A DNA stretch of 50,343 nt from positions 1 through 50,343 of the forward strand of contig NZ_BDBP01000077.1 in NCBI RefSeq assembly GCF_001613045.1, in the 5' to 3' direction. The position numbers and the translations under genes were made by a program. Origin of the DNA: Nocardia lijiangensis NBRC 108240 (lineage in GTDB: Bacteria; Actinomycetota; Actinomycetes; Mycobacteriales; Mycobacteriaceae). The notes under the pieces are model-generated. The model was not told the origin of the DNA. It searched no databases and worked only from the letters and a program-made list of their open reading frames with translations. This document shows, piece by piece, positions 15,816 through 24,675 of the stretch (positions are counted from its first letter, which is position 1; each line of letters begins with the position of its first letter).

Positions 15816-17678
15816 CTCGTCCTTGCGGGTACCGGACGGGTTGACGTCCACCGCGGGGAACACACGCCGTTCCGCGATCTTGCGGTCCAGCTTGAGCTCC
15901 GCGTTACCGGTGCCCTTGAACTCCTCGAAGATCACCGTGTCACCGGTCGAACCGGTCTCCACCATCGCGGTGGCCATGATCGTCAGCGAGCCACCGTTCT
16001 CGATGTTGCGCGCCGCGCCGAGGAACCGCTTGGGCGGGTACAGCGCGGTCGAGTCGACACCACCGGAGAGGATGCGGCCCGAGGCAGGCGAGGAGTTGTT
16101 GTATGCGCGGCCCAGTCGAGTGATCGAGTCCAGCAGCACCACAACGTCTTTGCCCGCCTCGACGAGACGCTTGGCGCGCTCGATGGCCAGCTCGGCGACC
16201 GAGGTGTGATCGCTCGGCGGACGGTCGAAGGTCGAGGCGATGACCTCGCCCTTCACCGAACGCTGCATGTCGGTGACTTCTTCGGGACGCTCGTCGACCA
16301 GCACCACCATCAGGTAGCACTCGGGGTTGTTGGTCGCGATCGCGTTCGCGATGTCCTGCATGATCGTGGTCTTACCGGCTTTCGGCGGGGACACGATCAG
16401 TGCGCGCTGCCCCTTGCCGATCGGCATGATCAGGTCGATCACACGGGTCGTCAGCTTGTTCTGCTGAGTCTCCAGCCGTAGCCGCTGGTTCGGGTACAGC
16501 GGGGTCAGCTTGCTGAACTCGGGCCGCCGCTTGGCCACCTCGACGTCGCCGCCGTTGACGGTGTCCAGCCGCACTAGCGGATCGAACTTCTGCCGCTGGT
16601 TGGCCTGCTCGCCGTCGCGCGGCGCGCGCACGGCGCCGGTGATCGCGTCACCGCGTCGTAGGCCGTTCTTGCGGACCAGGTTCATCGAGACGTAGACGTC
16701 GTTCGGTCCGGCCAGGTAGCCCGAGGTGCGGACGAACGCATAGTTGTCCAGCACGTCGAGGATGCCCGCGACCGGCTGCAGGACGTCGTCCTCGCGGATC
16801 TCGAGCTCGCGGCTCTCACCGCCGCCGGCGCCGCCTTCGCGGTCGCGCCCGCGGCGACGCTCGCGGAACCGGCGACCGCGGCGACCGCGTCCGCCTTCCT
16901 CGTCGTCGCCACCGCGGCCACCTTCGCCACGGCCACCGTCACCGCGGCCACCTTCACCGCGGCCACCTTCGCTGCGACCACCAGCGCCCTGACCGCGCTG
17001 CTCGCCGTTCTGGCTGCGCTCGCCGCCCTGGCCACGCTCACCCTGGTTGCGGTCGCGGCGCCGTTCGCCCTGCTCGGCTTCCGGCTTCTGCTCGTCACCA
17101 CGCGCCTCGGCGGTCTCACCACCGCCCGAACGCGCCTGGTCACGGCCGCGACGCTGCCGACCACGGCCGCGCTGGCCACCGTCGCGGCCGGACTCTTCGC
17201 TGGTCTCGGCGGCGGGGGCGGAATCGGTCGGCGCAGACTCGGCCTGGGCGGACTTCGACGGAGCGGGATCGGCGGCGACCTCGGGCGCGGGCGCGGCGGC
17301 CTTCTCGGCGGTCGCGGCTTCCTTCGCCTTGGCCTCCTTGGCCGGGGCCTTCTCCTTGGCGGGCGCGGGCGTCACGTCGAGGGCCGCCTGCTCGGCCTTC
17401 TCGCCGCGCGCGGGCTTGTCCGACTTGGGGGACTTACCGGCCTGATTCTCCTTGATGGCGGCGATCAGATCACCCTTGCGCATCCCGGAGGTGCCTCGGA
17501 TACCGAGTTCCCCCGCCAGCGCGCGCAACTGCGGCAACAACATTCCAGTCAGCCCCGATCGTGCGACGTCGGTTTGTTCGCTCATCTTCGAAATCTGTCC
17601 GGATTCACTTTCGCGGCCGCCCGAGGAGCTTGGGTTGGATTCCACCCCGGGTGTCGCGAGCAGGTCCGTATCTGTCAC
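15642..17678 (-). CDS. rho: Transcription termination factor Rho with long RG-rich insertion
   Basis: Rho is a hexameric RNA helicase that ends transcription. The 678-aa protein is about 260 residues longer than E. coli Rho. It has the N-terminal helical Rho_N segment (about 45-75), then a low-complexity insertion (about 80-285) of Lys/Ala/Pro repeats passing into Arg-Gly and Gly-Arg-Gly-Glu/Asp repeats, then the RNA-binding OSB fold (from about 298) and the ATPase domain with Walker A SPPKAGKT (430-437). Such insertions are typical of actinobacterial Rho and add RNA affinity. The GTG at 17678 has the Shine-Dalgarno AAAGGA. Confidence 0.97.
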   Translation of the reverse strand: MTDTDLLATPGVESNPSSSGGRESESGQISKMSEQTDVARSGLTGMLLPQLRALAGELGIRGTSGMRKGDLIAAIKENQAGKSPKSDKPARGEKAEQAALDVTPAPAKEKAPAKEAKAKEAATAEKAAAPAPEVAADPAPSKSAQAESAPTDSAPAAETSEESGRDGGQRGRGRQRRGRDQARSGGGETAEARGDEQKPEAEQGERRRDRNQGERGQGGERSQNGEQRGQGAGGRSEGGRGEGGRGDGGRGEGGRGGDDEEGGRGRRGRRFRERRRGRDREGGAGGGESRELEIREDDVLQPVAGILDVLDNYAFVRTSGYLAGPNDVYVSMNLVRKNGLRRGDAITGAVRAPRDGEQANQRQKFDPLVRLDTVNGGDVEVAKRRPEFSKLTPLYPNQRLRLETQQNKLTTRVIDLIMPIGKGQRALIVSPPKAGKTTIMQDIANAIATNNPECYLMVVLVDERPEEVTDMQRSVKGEVIASTFDRPPSDHTSVAELAIERAKRLVEAGKDVVVLLDSITRLGRAYNNSSPASGRILSGGVDSTALYPPKRFLGAARNIENGGSLTIMATAMVETGSTGDTVIFEEFKGTGNAELKLDRKIAERRVFPAVDVNPSGTRKDELLLSPDEAAVLHKLRRVLSGLDSHQAIDLLIDRLKKSKNNLEFLMQVSKTAPGALDE

Positions 17679-17943
17679 GGAAATCCTTTCCTTCCCTCGA
17701 CCGCCGTCTGCTGTTTCGAGGGTTCGTCCCGCAGTCCGGGCACTCTGCCGGACTCGGTATTGCCGTATCGCCTGCCCCGCCGGACCGGAGGCTTCGCCAC
17801 CGGTTGTGGAAGGTGGGAGAGATCATTCCAGTTGCGCAGCTACGCAGTACCCCCATGGCCTGGAGGCTCGAGCCTGGAGCCTGCTGGAGCGATTGCCCTG
17901 ATGAAGCACCGGCGTCTGATGCGCACGATGTACGGACTTGCTC
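17679..17943 (-). other. Long structured leader of rho
   Basis: About 260 bp separate the likely rho promoter from the rho start, with no credible ORF. The leader can fold: AGTCCGG/CCGGACT at 17733-17754 is a perfect 7-bp hairpin, and a GGCTC/GAGCC-rich stretch around 17860-17885 can form two mutually exclusive hairpins. Rho autoregulates through leader attenuation in E. coli; a similar role here is inference. Confidence 0.45.
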
Positions 17944-17973
17944 AGGATAGCTGGCAACGGTGAACCTCGGCAA
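17944..17973 (-). promoter_or_regulatory. Probable rho promoter
   Basis: On the minus strand, TTGCCG (17968-17973) and TATCCT (17944-17949) are separated by 18 bp, about 265 bp upstream of the rho start and 13 bp past the thrB stop. Four of six bases match the consensus in each box. Confidence 0.5.
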
Positions 17974-17986
17974 GGCAGACGCGCCG

Positions 17987-18943
17987 TCAGTCGACCTGAA
18001 CGCCCTCGGCGAGTCCTGGCTCGACCACCCGGAGGCCGTCGGCGGCCGCGAGTTCACGGAGTTCCGCTGGGAATTCGCTGGTACCGAGAGCCAACACGGT
18101 CGGTCCGGCGCCCGAGACGGTTGCCGGGATGCCTGCCGCGCGCAACCGCTCGATCCACTGGGTGGTGAGCGGTAGCGCGGGGGCACGCTGGCCCTGATGC
18201 AGCCGGTCGGCCGTAGCAGGCATGAGCAGGTCGGGACGCTGCGTGAGCGCGACGACGGCGAGCGCGGCCCTGCTGACGTTGAAGGCGGCGTCGCCGTGCG
18301 GCACCGTCTCCGGCAGCAGCCCGCGGGTGTGCGCGGTGGACGAGCGGACCTCGGGAATCAGCACCACCGGGCGCAGCGACGGGTGCGGGTCGAGCCGGAC
18401 GGCGCGGTACACCCGGCCGTGCTCGGGGATCGCCGTGTCCGCGTCCGTGGCGTCGGCAGCCGTCTCGGTCCAGGACACCACGACCCCGCCGAGCACGCTG
18501 GCGGCCGCGTTGTCCGGGTGCCCTTCGAATTCCGAGGCCAGCTGCACCAATCGCTCGGTGTCGACGGCCAGTTCGGGATCCAGCTTCGCGGCGAGCGCGC
18601 AGCCGGCGGCGAGGCCGCCGACCACCGCGGAGGCCGAGGAGCCGAGGCCACGCGAATGCGGAATCACGTTGCGGCACACCACATCGAGGCCATCGGCCCA
18701 CACGCCCGCGGACTCCAGGCCGCGTTCGATCGCACGTACCACGAGATGCGAAGGGCCCCACGGCACGTCGTCGGCGCCCTCGCCCTCGACCCGGATGGTC
18801 AACCCGGAATCGGTGGTGCGCACCTCGATCTCGTCGTAGATGCCCAAAGCCATACCGAGCGAGTCGAATCCGGGGCCGAGGTTGGCGGTGGACGCGGGCA
18901 CTCGCGCCGTGACGGCGAGTCCGGCGGGCAGCGTCCGCGACAT
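17987..18943 (-). CDS. thrB: Homoserine kinase
   Basis: A GHMP-family kinase that phosphorylates homoserine with ATP on the way to threonine, 318 aa. Family motifs: PASTANLGPGFDSLGMAL near the N-terminus, the ATP-binding HSRGLGSSASAVVGG (about residues 90-105) and the C-terminal VSGAGPTVLAL. The ATG at 18943 gives the expected length; a TTG at 18967, just after the thrC stop, is possible. It is the last gene of lysA-hom-thrC-thrB. Confidence 0.95.
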   Translation of the reverse strand: MSRTLPAGLAVTARVPASTANLGPGFDSLGMALGIYDEIEVRTTDSGLTIRVEGEGADDVPWGPSHLVVRAIERGLESAGVWADGLDVVCRNVIPHSRGLGSSASAVVGGLAAGCALAAKLDPELAVDTERLVQLASEFEGHPDNAAASVLGGVVVSWTETAADATDADTAIPEHGRVYRAVRLDPHPSLRPVVLIPEVRSSTAHTRGLLPETVPHGDAAFNVSRAALAVVALTQRPDLLMPATADRLHQGQRAPALPLTTQWIERLRAAGIPATVSGAGPTVLALGTSEFPAELRELAAADGLRVVEPGLAEGVQVD

Positions 18944-18968
18944 CAACTGGCTTTCGCGTGAACTCAAC

Positions 18969-20063
18969 TCAGGCCAGCTCGAGTCGGGCGGCGACCGCCA
19001 CCGGGTCGACCGCGATCGGCTGCACCTGCGGCATGCCGAGCAGCGCGGTGTCGGGATCCTTGAGGCCGTTGCCGGTGACGGTGCACACCACCGTCAGGCC
19101 AGCGTCCAGCCAGCCTTCCTTGCGGGCCGCGAGCACGCCTGCCACGCTGGCCGCCGAGGCGGGCTCGACGAAGACGCCTTCCTTCGCCGCGACCAGCCGG
19201 TACGCCTCGAGGATCTCCTCGTCGGTGGCCGCGCGGAACGCGCCGCCGGACTGCTCCTTGGCCTCCACCGCACCGTTCCAGGAGGCGGGTGCGCCGATCC
19301 GGATGGCGGTGGCGATGGTCTCCGGATCCTTCACCGGGGCGCCGTTGACCAGCGGGGCCGCGCCCGCGGCCTGCACGCCGAGCATGCGCGGCAGGCCATT
19401 GGTGATGCCGTCGGCGTAGTACTCGCGGTAGCCGCGCCAGTACGCGGTGATGTTGCCCGCGTTGCCCACCGGGAGCGCGTGCACGTCGGGCGCCTTGCCG
19501 AGCACGTCGCAGATCTCGAACGAGGCCGTCTTCTGGCCCTCGATGCGGGCCGGGTTCACCGAGTTCACCAGGCCGACGGCCGGGAAGTCCGCGGTGACCT
19601 TGCGCGCCAGTTCGAGGCAGTCGTCGAAGTTGCCCTCGACCTGGATGATCTGCGCGCCAAGCATGACGGCCTGGGCCAGCTTGCCCATCGCGATCTTGCC
19701 CTGCGGGATCAGCACCGCGCAGCTCATGCCCGCCCGGGTGGCGTACGCCGCGGCCGATGCCGAGGTGTTGCCGGTGGACGCGCAGAGCACCGCCTTCTGA
19801 CCGCGGTACTTGGCGTCGGTCATGGCCATGGTCATGCCACGGTCCTTGAACGAGCCGGTCGGATTGGCGCCCTCGACCTTGAGGTACACCTCACAGCCGG
19901 TCAGCTCGGACAGGTACGGCGCGGGCACCAGCGGGGTGCCGCCCTCGAACAGCGTGACCGGCTCCCAGTCGGCCGCACCCGCCAGCCGATCACGGTAGGC
20001 CGCGATCAGACCCGGCCAGCGGGAGTGCACTCCTGCCTGCGGGGCGACGCCAGTGGTGTTCAT
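18969..20063 (-). CDS. thrC: Threonine synthase
   Basis: A PLP-dependent enzyme that converts O-phosphohomoserine to threonine, 364 aa. The PLP lysine lies in NPTGSFKDRGMTMAM, the phosphate-binding loop is GNTSASAAAYA, and a second Gly-rich loop is LPVGNAGNITAYW. It is the short bacterial type. Its ATG overlaps the hom stop by 4 bp (ATGA), so the two are probably translationally coupled. Confidence 0.97.
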   Translation of the reverse strand: MNTTGVAPQAGVHSRWPGLIAAYRDRLAGAADWEPVTLFEGGTPLVPAPYLSELTGCEVYLKVEGANPTGSFKDRGMTMAMTDAKYRGQKAVLCASTGNTSASAAAYATRAGMSCAVLIPQGKIAMGKLAQAVMLGAQIIQVEGNFDDCLELARKVTADFPAVGLVNSVNPARIEGQKTASFEICDVLGKAPDVHALPVGNAGNITAYWRGYREYYADGITNGLPRMLGVQAAGAAPLVNGAPVKDPETIATAIRIGAPASWNGAVEAKEQSGGAFRAATDEEILEAYRLVAAKEGVFVEPASAASVAGVLAARKEGWLDAGLTVVCTVTGNGLKDPDTALLGMPQVQPIAVDPVAVAARLELA

Positions 20064-21415
20064 TCTTCGGTGCCTTCCAATCTCAAAACGCTTGTCACTG
20101 ATGTGACGGACGCCATCTCCGCCAAAGCCGACACGGTGTCCGCGAGCGCCGACTCCACCGCGTGGTGGGTCACGACGACCAGGCGCGCACCTTCGCCGTG
20201 CCCTTCCTGACGGACGGTCGAGATGCTCACCCCGTGCTTGGCGAATTCGCCCGCCACCTTGGCCAGGACGCCGGGGACGTCTTCGACCTGCAGGTTCACG
20301 TGGTAACGGGTGGGCGTATCGCCGATCGGCGCGATCGGTAGCTCAGCATAAACCGATTCGCCCGGTGCGCGGCCACCGAAGAACTTGTTCCGTGCGGCCA
20401 TCACCAGGTCGCCGAGCACCGCGGAGGCGGTCGGGGCGCCGCCCGCGCCCTGGCCGTAGAACATCAGCCTGCCCGCGTTCTCGGCCTCGACGACCACGGC
20501 GTTGAACGCCCCGCTGACCGCGGCCAGCGGGTGCTTGCGCGGGATCAGCGCCGGGTAGACCCGCACCGAGACGCGCTCCTTGCCACCCTCGGCCAGGCTC
20601 GGCTCGCCGGGGCCCGCGTCGACGCGCTCGCAGATTGCCAGCAGCTTGACCGTGCAGTTCACCGCGGACGCGGTCTCCAGGTCCTCCGCGGTGATCTTGG
20701 AGATGCCCTGGCGGAACACGTCGGCCGCGGTCACGCGGGTGTGGAACGCGAGGGAGGCGAGGATCGCGGCCTTGGCCGCCGCGTCGTAGCCCTCCACGTC
20801 GGCGGTCGGGTCGGCCTCCGCGTAGCCGAGGCGGGTGGCCTCGGCGAGGGTCGCGGAGTAGTCGGCGCCGGTCTCGTCCATGGCCGAGAGGATGAAGTTC
20901 GTGGTGCCGTTCACGATGCCGACCACTCGGTTCACCCGGTCGCCGGACAGCGACTGGATGAGCGGGCGGACCACCGGGATGGCGCCCGCGACGGCGGCCT
21001 CGAAGTACAGGTCGGCGCGGTTGCGCTCGGCGGCCGCGGCGAGTTCGCCGGTGTAGTCGGCGAGCAGCGCCTTGTTCGCGGTCACCACGGATTTGCCCGC
21101 GTTCAGCGCGGCCAGGATCAGGCGGCGTGCGGGATCGATGCCGCCGATGACCTCGACGACCAGGTCGACGTCGTCGCGGGCGACGAGTGCGTCCGCGTCG
21201 GTGGTCAGCAGTTCGGCGGGCAGGCCGCGATCCTTGTCCAGGCTGCGCACCGCGACGCCGCGCAGCACGACCGGCGCACCGACTCGCGAACGCAGGTCGT
21301 CGGCGTGATCCCGCAGAATCCGCACGACCTCGGTGCCGACATTGCCCATGCCGAGGACCGCGACACCGATCGGGCGATCGGTCCCCCAGGTGCTGTTCTT
21401 GGCTACTTCGGTCAT
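20060..21415 (-). CDS. hom: Homoserine dehydrogenase with C-terminal ACT domain
   Basis: The enzyme reduces aspartate semialdehyde to homoserine with NAD(P)H, 451 aa. The Rossmann loop is GVAVLGMGNVGTEV near residue 20; the catalytic region has VTANKALLA and GIVNGTTNFIL. The last 80 or so residues (HVNLQVEDVPGVLAKVAGEFAKHGVSIS) are an ACT domain, the usual seat of threonine feedback inhibition. The start overlaps the lysA stop by 4 bp. Confidence 0.97.
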   Translation of the reverse strand: MTEVAKNSTWGTDRPIGVAVLGMGNVGTEVVRILRDHADDLRSRVGAPVVLRGVAVRSLDKDRGLPAELLTTDADALVARDDVDLVVEVIGGIDPARRLILAALNAGKSVVTANKALLADYTGELAAAAERNRADLYFEAAVAGAIPVVRPLIQSLSGDRVNRVVGIVNGTTNFILSAMDETGADYSATLAEATRLGYAEADPTADVEGYDAAAKAAILASLAFHTRVTAADVFRQGISKITAEDLETASAVNCTVKLLAICERVDAGPGEPSLAEGGKERVSVRVYPALIPRKHPLAAVSGAFNAVVVEAENAGRLMFYGQGAGGAPTASAVLGDLVMAARNKFFGGRAPGESVYAELPIAPIGDTPTRYHVNLQVEDVPGVLAKVAGEFAKHGVSISTVRQEGHGEGARLVVVTHHAVESALADTVSALAEMASVTSVTSVLRLEGTEE

Positions 21416-22833
21416 GCCTCAACCTCCAAACTCAGCAGATCCGCCACCGTTTCCCGGCGCAGCACCAGTCGCGGCTGACCGTCGCGAACGGCGACGACCG
21501 CCGGACGGGTCAACTGGTTGTATCGACTGGACATCGAATAGCAATACGCGCCGGTCGCGGCCACCGCGACCAGGTCGCCCGGGCCGACGTCGGCGGGCAT
21601 CCAGGTGTCGCGAATGACGATGTCCCCACTCTCGCAATGCTTTCCGACGACGCGCGCGACCACCGGCTGCGCGTCCGAGGAGCGCGAGACCAGGCGGCAG
21701 TCGTAGTCGGCCTGGTAGAGCGCGGGACGGATGTTGTCGCTCATACCGCCGTCGACGCTCACGTAACGGCGGCGCAGGCCGGCGTCCAGCGAGACGTCCT
21801 TGGTGGTGCCGACCTCGTAGAGGGTGACGGTGCCGGGTCCGGCGATGGCGCGGCCCGGCTCCACCGCGATGGTGGGCTCGGGCAGGCCCGCGCGGGCCGC
21901 CTCTTCGGCGACCAGGCGGCGCAGGTTCGCCGCGAACTCCGCAAGCGGCGGCGGGTCGTCGTTCGGCAGGTACGAAATACCAAGTCCGCCACCGAGATCC
22001 AGCGTCGAGATCTGCGCGGTGCGCTCCACGCCGAACTTGTCGATGGCCTCGCGCAGCAGGCCGAGCATGCGACGCGCGGCGATCTCGAACCCGTCGATCT
22101 CGAAGATCTGCGAGCCGATGTGCGAGTGCAGGCCGACCAGCCGGAGGTTGTCGGCCTCGAAGACGCGCGCCAGCGCCTCCATGGCGTCACCGCCCGCGAT
22201 CGAGAAGCCGAACTTCTGGTCCTCGTGCGCGGTCGAAATGTATTCGTGCGTATGGGCTTCCACGCCGACGGTGACGCGGACCAGCACGTCCTGCACCACA
22301 CCGGCGCGCCCGGCCACCGCTTCGAGGCGATCGATCTCGATCAGCGAATCGACCACCACGTGGCCGACACCGGCCTGCACCGCGGTCTCCAGCTCCACGA
22401 CGGATTTGTTGTTGCCGTGCAACGCGATTCGCTCGGCGGGGAAACCCGCGTGCAGCGCGATGGCGAGCTCGCCGCCGGAGCACACGTCCAGCGAGAGGCC
22501 CTCGTCACGGATCCAGCGCGCGATCTCGCCGCAGAGGAACGCCTTGGATGCGTAGTGCACCCGGGCGTTGGGGCCGAAGGCTTGCACCATGTCGCGGCAG
22601 CGGGAGCGGAAGTCTTCCTCGTCCACCACGAACAGCGGGGTGCCGAACTGCGCGGCGAGGTCGTGCACCGGCACACCGGCCAGTCGCACTACACCGTCGG
22701 CGTCGCGAGAGGCGTTGCGCGGCCAGACATTCGCGGGCAGGTCGATCATCTGCTTCGGATCGGCAGGCCGCTCGGGGAGGTTGGGGGCATGCGGAATCTC
22801 GGCGTGCCGTGGCCCGGCGGGGTGCGCGCTCAT
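21412..22833 (-). CDS. lysA: Diaminopimelate decarboxylase
   Basis: A PLP enzyme that decarboxylates meso-diaminopimelate to lysine, 473 aa. The PLP lysine is in VHYASKAFLC, the Gly-rich phosphate loop is LDLGGGLGISY, and the catalytic Cys from the partner subunit is in VVGKHCESGD. The ATG at 22833 has a strong Shine-Dalgarno, AAGGAAGGAAC, so the 11 residues upstream in frame are not used. It is the first gene of the four-gene amino-acid operon. Confidence 0.97.
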   Translation of the reverse strand: MSAHPAGPRHAEIPHAPNLPERPADPKQMIDLPANVWPRNASRDADGVVRLAGVPVHDLAAQFGTPLFVVDEEDFRSRCRDMVQAFGPNARVHYASKAFLCGEIARWIRDEGLSLDVCSGGELAIALHAGFPAERIALHGNNKSVVELETAVQAGVGHVVVDSLIEIDRLEAVAGRAGVVQDVLVRVTVGVEAHTHEYISTAHEDQKFGFSIAGGDAMEALARVFEADNLRLVGLHSHIGSQIFEIDGFEIAARRMLGLLREAIDKFGVERTAQISTLDLGGGLGISYLPNDDPPPLAEFAANLRRLVAEEAARAGLPEPTIAVEPGRAIAGPGTVTLYEVGTTKDVSLDAGLRRRYVSVDGGMSDNIRPALYQADYDCRLVSRSSDAQPVVARVVGKHCESGDIVIRDTWMPADVGPGDLVAVAATGAYCYSMSSRYNQLTRPAVVAVRDGQPRLVLRRETVADLLSLEVEA

Positions 22834-22906
22834 AGTTGTTCCTTCCTTGCTGCACGCGCCGAGCACGTGGACAGATACGACCTCTTCGACTCGACTCGCC
22901 CGTGCA

Positions 22907-24565
22907 CTACATACGCTCCGGTGCGCTGACGCCGAGCAGGCCGAGGCCGTTGGCGAGTACCTGACGGGTGGCCTTCACCAGCTCCAAGCGGGCGGACTTG
23001 AGCGGCGTGACCGGCTCGTCGCCCTTCGGCAGCACCCGCATGTCGTCGTCGGACTGGAACGGGTGGTACGCACCGGCGAGCTCCTCCAGGTAGCGCACGA
23101 CGCGGTGCGGCTCCCGCATCTCGGCGGCCGTCGCGACCACGCGCGGGTACTCGCCGAGGGTGCGGATCAGCTCGCCCTCGCGGTCGGAGGTCATCAGACC
23201 GAAATCCGGTGCCACCGAAGGGAAGTCGAACGCGGCCGAGTTGTCGATGATGCGGCTGGAGCGGGCGTGCGCGTACTGCACGTAGTAGATCGGGTTCTCG
23301 TTGTTCTGCTTGGTCCACAGGTCCAGATCGATGTCGATGCTGGAGTTCACCGAGGACCGCACCAGCGAGTAGCGCGCGGCGTCGACGCCGATCGCCTCGA
23401 CCAGGTCGTCGAGCGTCACCACGGTGCCCGCCCGCTTGCTCATGCGGACGGCCGCGCCGTCCTTCACCAGATTCACCATCTGGCCGATCAGCACCTCGAC
23501 GGTGTCCGGATCGTCGCCGAACGCCGCGGCGGCGGCCTTCAAGCGGCCGATGTAGCCGTGGTGGTCGGCGCCGAGCATGTAGATGCACAGATCGAAACCG
23601 CGGCCGCGCTTGTCGTGGAAGTAGGCGATGTCACCGGCGATGTAGGCGGACTTGCCGTCGCTCTTGAGGACCACCCGGTCCTTGTCGTCGCCGTACTCGG
23701 AGCTGGCGATCCACCAGGCGCCGTCCTTCTCGTACAGCTTGCCGGAGGCCTTGAGCTCCTCGACCGCCTTGTCCACGGCGCCCGAGGCGAACAGCGAGCT
23801 CTCGTTGAAGTAGACGTCGAAGTCGGTGCCGAACTCGTGCAGGGTCTGCTTGATGTGGGCGAACATCAGCTCGACGCCCTCGCGGCGGAACAGCTCGTGC
23901 CGCTCGCTCTCGGGCAGGTCGACGACACCCGGGTTCGCGGCGACGACTCGCTCGGCGATCTCGGCGATGTACGCGCCCGCGTACCCGTCCTCGGGGGTCG
24001 GCGCGCCGGTGGCGGCGGCGACCAGGGAGTTGGCGAACCGGTCGATCTGCGCGCCGTGGTCGTTGAAGTAGTACTCGCGGGTGACGTCGGCGCCCTGCGC
24101 GGCGAGGATGCGGCCGAGCGCGTCGCCGACCGACGCCCAGCGGGTGCCGCCGAGGTGGATCGGGCCGGTCGGGTTCGCCGAGACGAACTCCAGGTTGATC
24201 CGGGTACCCGCGAGCGCGTCGGCGGTGCCGAAGGACGTGCCCGCCGCGAGCACCTTCTGCACGATCGCGCCCTGCGCGGCGGCGGCGAGCCGGATGTTCA
24301 GGAAGCCGGGACCGGCGACCTCCGCCGAGGACACGCCCTCGGTGGCGCTCAGCGCGTCGGCCAGCCAGGTGGCCAGCTCGCGCGGATTCGTTCCGGCCTT
24401 CTTGGCCACCTGCATGGCCACATTCGTGGCATAGTCACCGTGTTCCGGGTTGCGAGGACGCTCCACATTGACCTCGTCGGGCAGGACCGCAGGGTCCAGT
24501 CCACGTTCGACAAGCACCTTCGCCGCGGTGGCGCGAAGGAGATCTGCAAGGTCAGCTGGAGTCAC
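22907..24565 (-). CDS. argS: Arginyl-tRNA synthetase
   Basis: A class I aminoacyl-tRNA synthetase, 552 aa. The HIGH-equivalent is in NPTGPIHLGGTRWASVGDALG (about residue 130) and the KMSKS-equivalent is VRMSKRAGTVV; the C-terminal anticodon-binding DALR domain ends in GLGLLGVSAPERM. It starts at a GTG with a possible -10 box TAGGAT ending 8 bp upstream, so the mRNA may have a very short or no leader; an AGGA in the same stretch could also act as a Shine-Dalgarno. It lies 73 bp upstream of lysA. Confidence 0.97.
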   Translation of the reverse strand: MTPADLADLLRATAAKVLVERGLDPAVLPDEVNVERPRNPEHGDYATNVAMQVAKKAGTNPRELATWLADALSATEGVSSAEVAGPGFLNIRLAAAAQGAIVQKVLAAGTSFGTADALAGTRINLEFVSANPTGPIHLGGTRWASVGDALGRILAAQGADVTREYYFNDHGAQIDRFANSLVAAATGAPTPEDGYAGAYIAEIAERVVAANPGVVDLPESERHELFRREGVELMFAHIKQTLHEFGTDFDVYFNESSLFASGAVDKAVEELKASGKLYEKDGAWWIASSEYGDDKDRVVLKSDGKSAYIAGDIAYFHDKRGRGFDLCIYMLGADHHGYIGRLKAAAAAFGDDPDTVEVLIGQMVNLVKDGAAVRMSKRAGTVVTLDDLVEAIGVDAARYSLVRSSVNSSIDIDLDLWTKQNNENPIYYVQYAHARSSRIIDNSAAFDFPSVAPDFGLMTSDREGELIRTLGEYPRVVATAAEMREPHRVVRYLEELAGAYHPFQSDDDMRVLPKGDEPVTPLKSARLELVKATRQVLANGLGLLGVSAPERM

Positions 24566-24675
24566 GAGTCTCTATCCTATGGTCTGGGCAGGTGTACGCC
24601 GTCGGGCGGGCACTGCCCCGGATCCGTCCGTAACGAACAGCACAGCCGTTCATCACATCGAGAGAGCAACGAGCA

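Noticed and set aside
24635..24654. GAACAGCAC shared between the 15276 palindrome and the DUF3105 upstream region
   Set aside because: The match is only about ten bases, and the second site lacks the symmetric arm, so chance is the simplest explanation.
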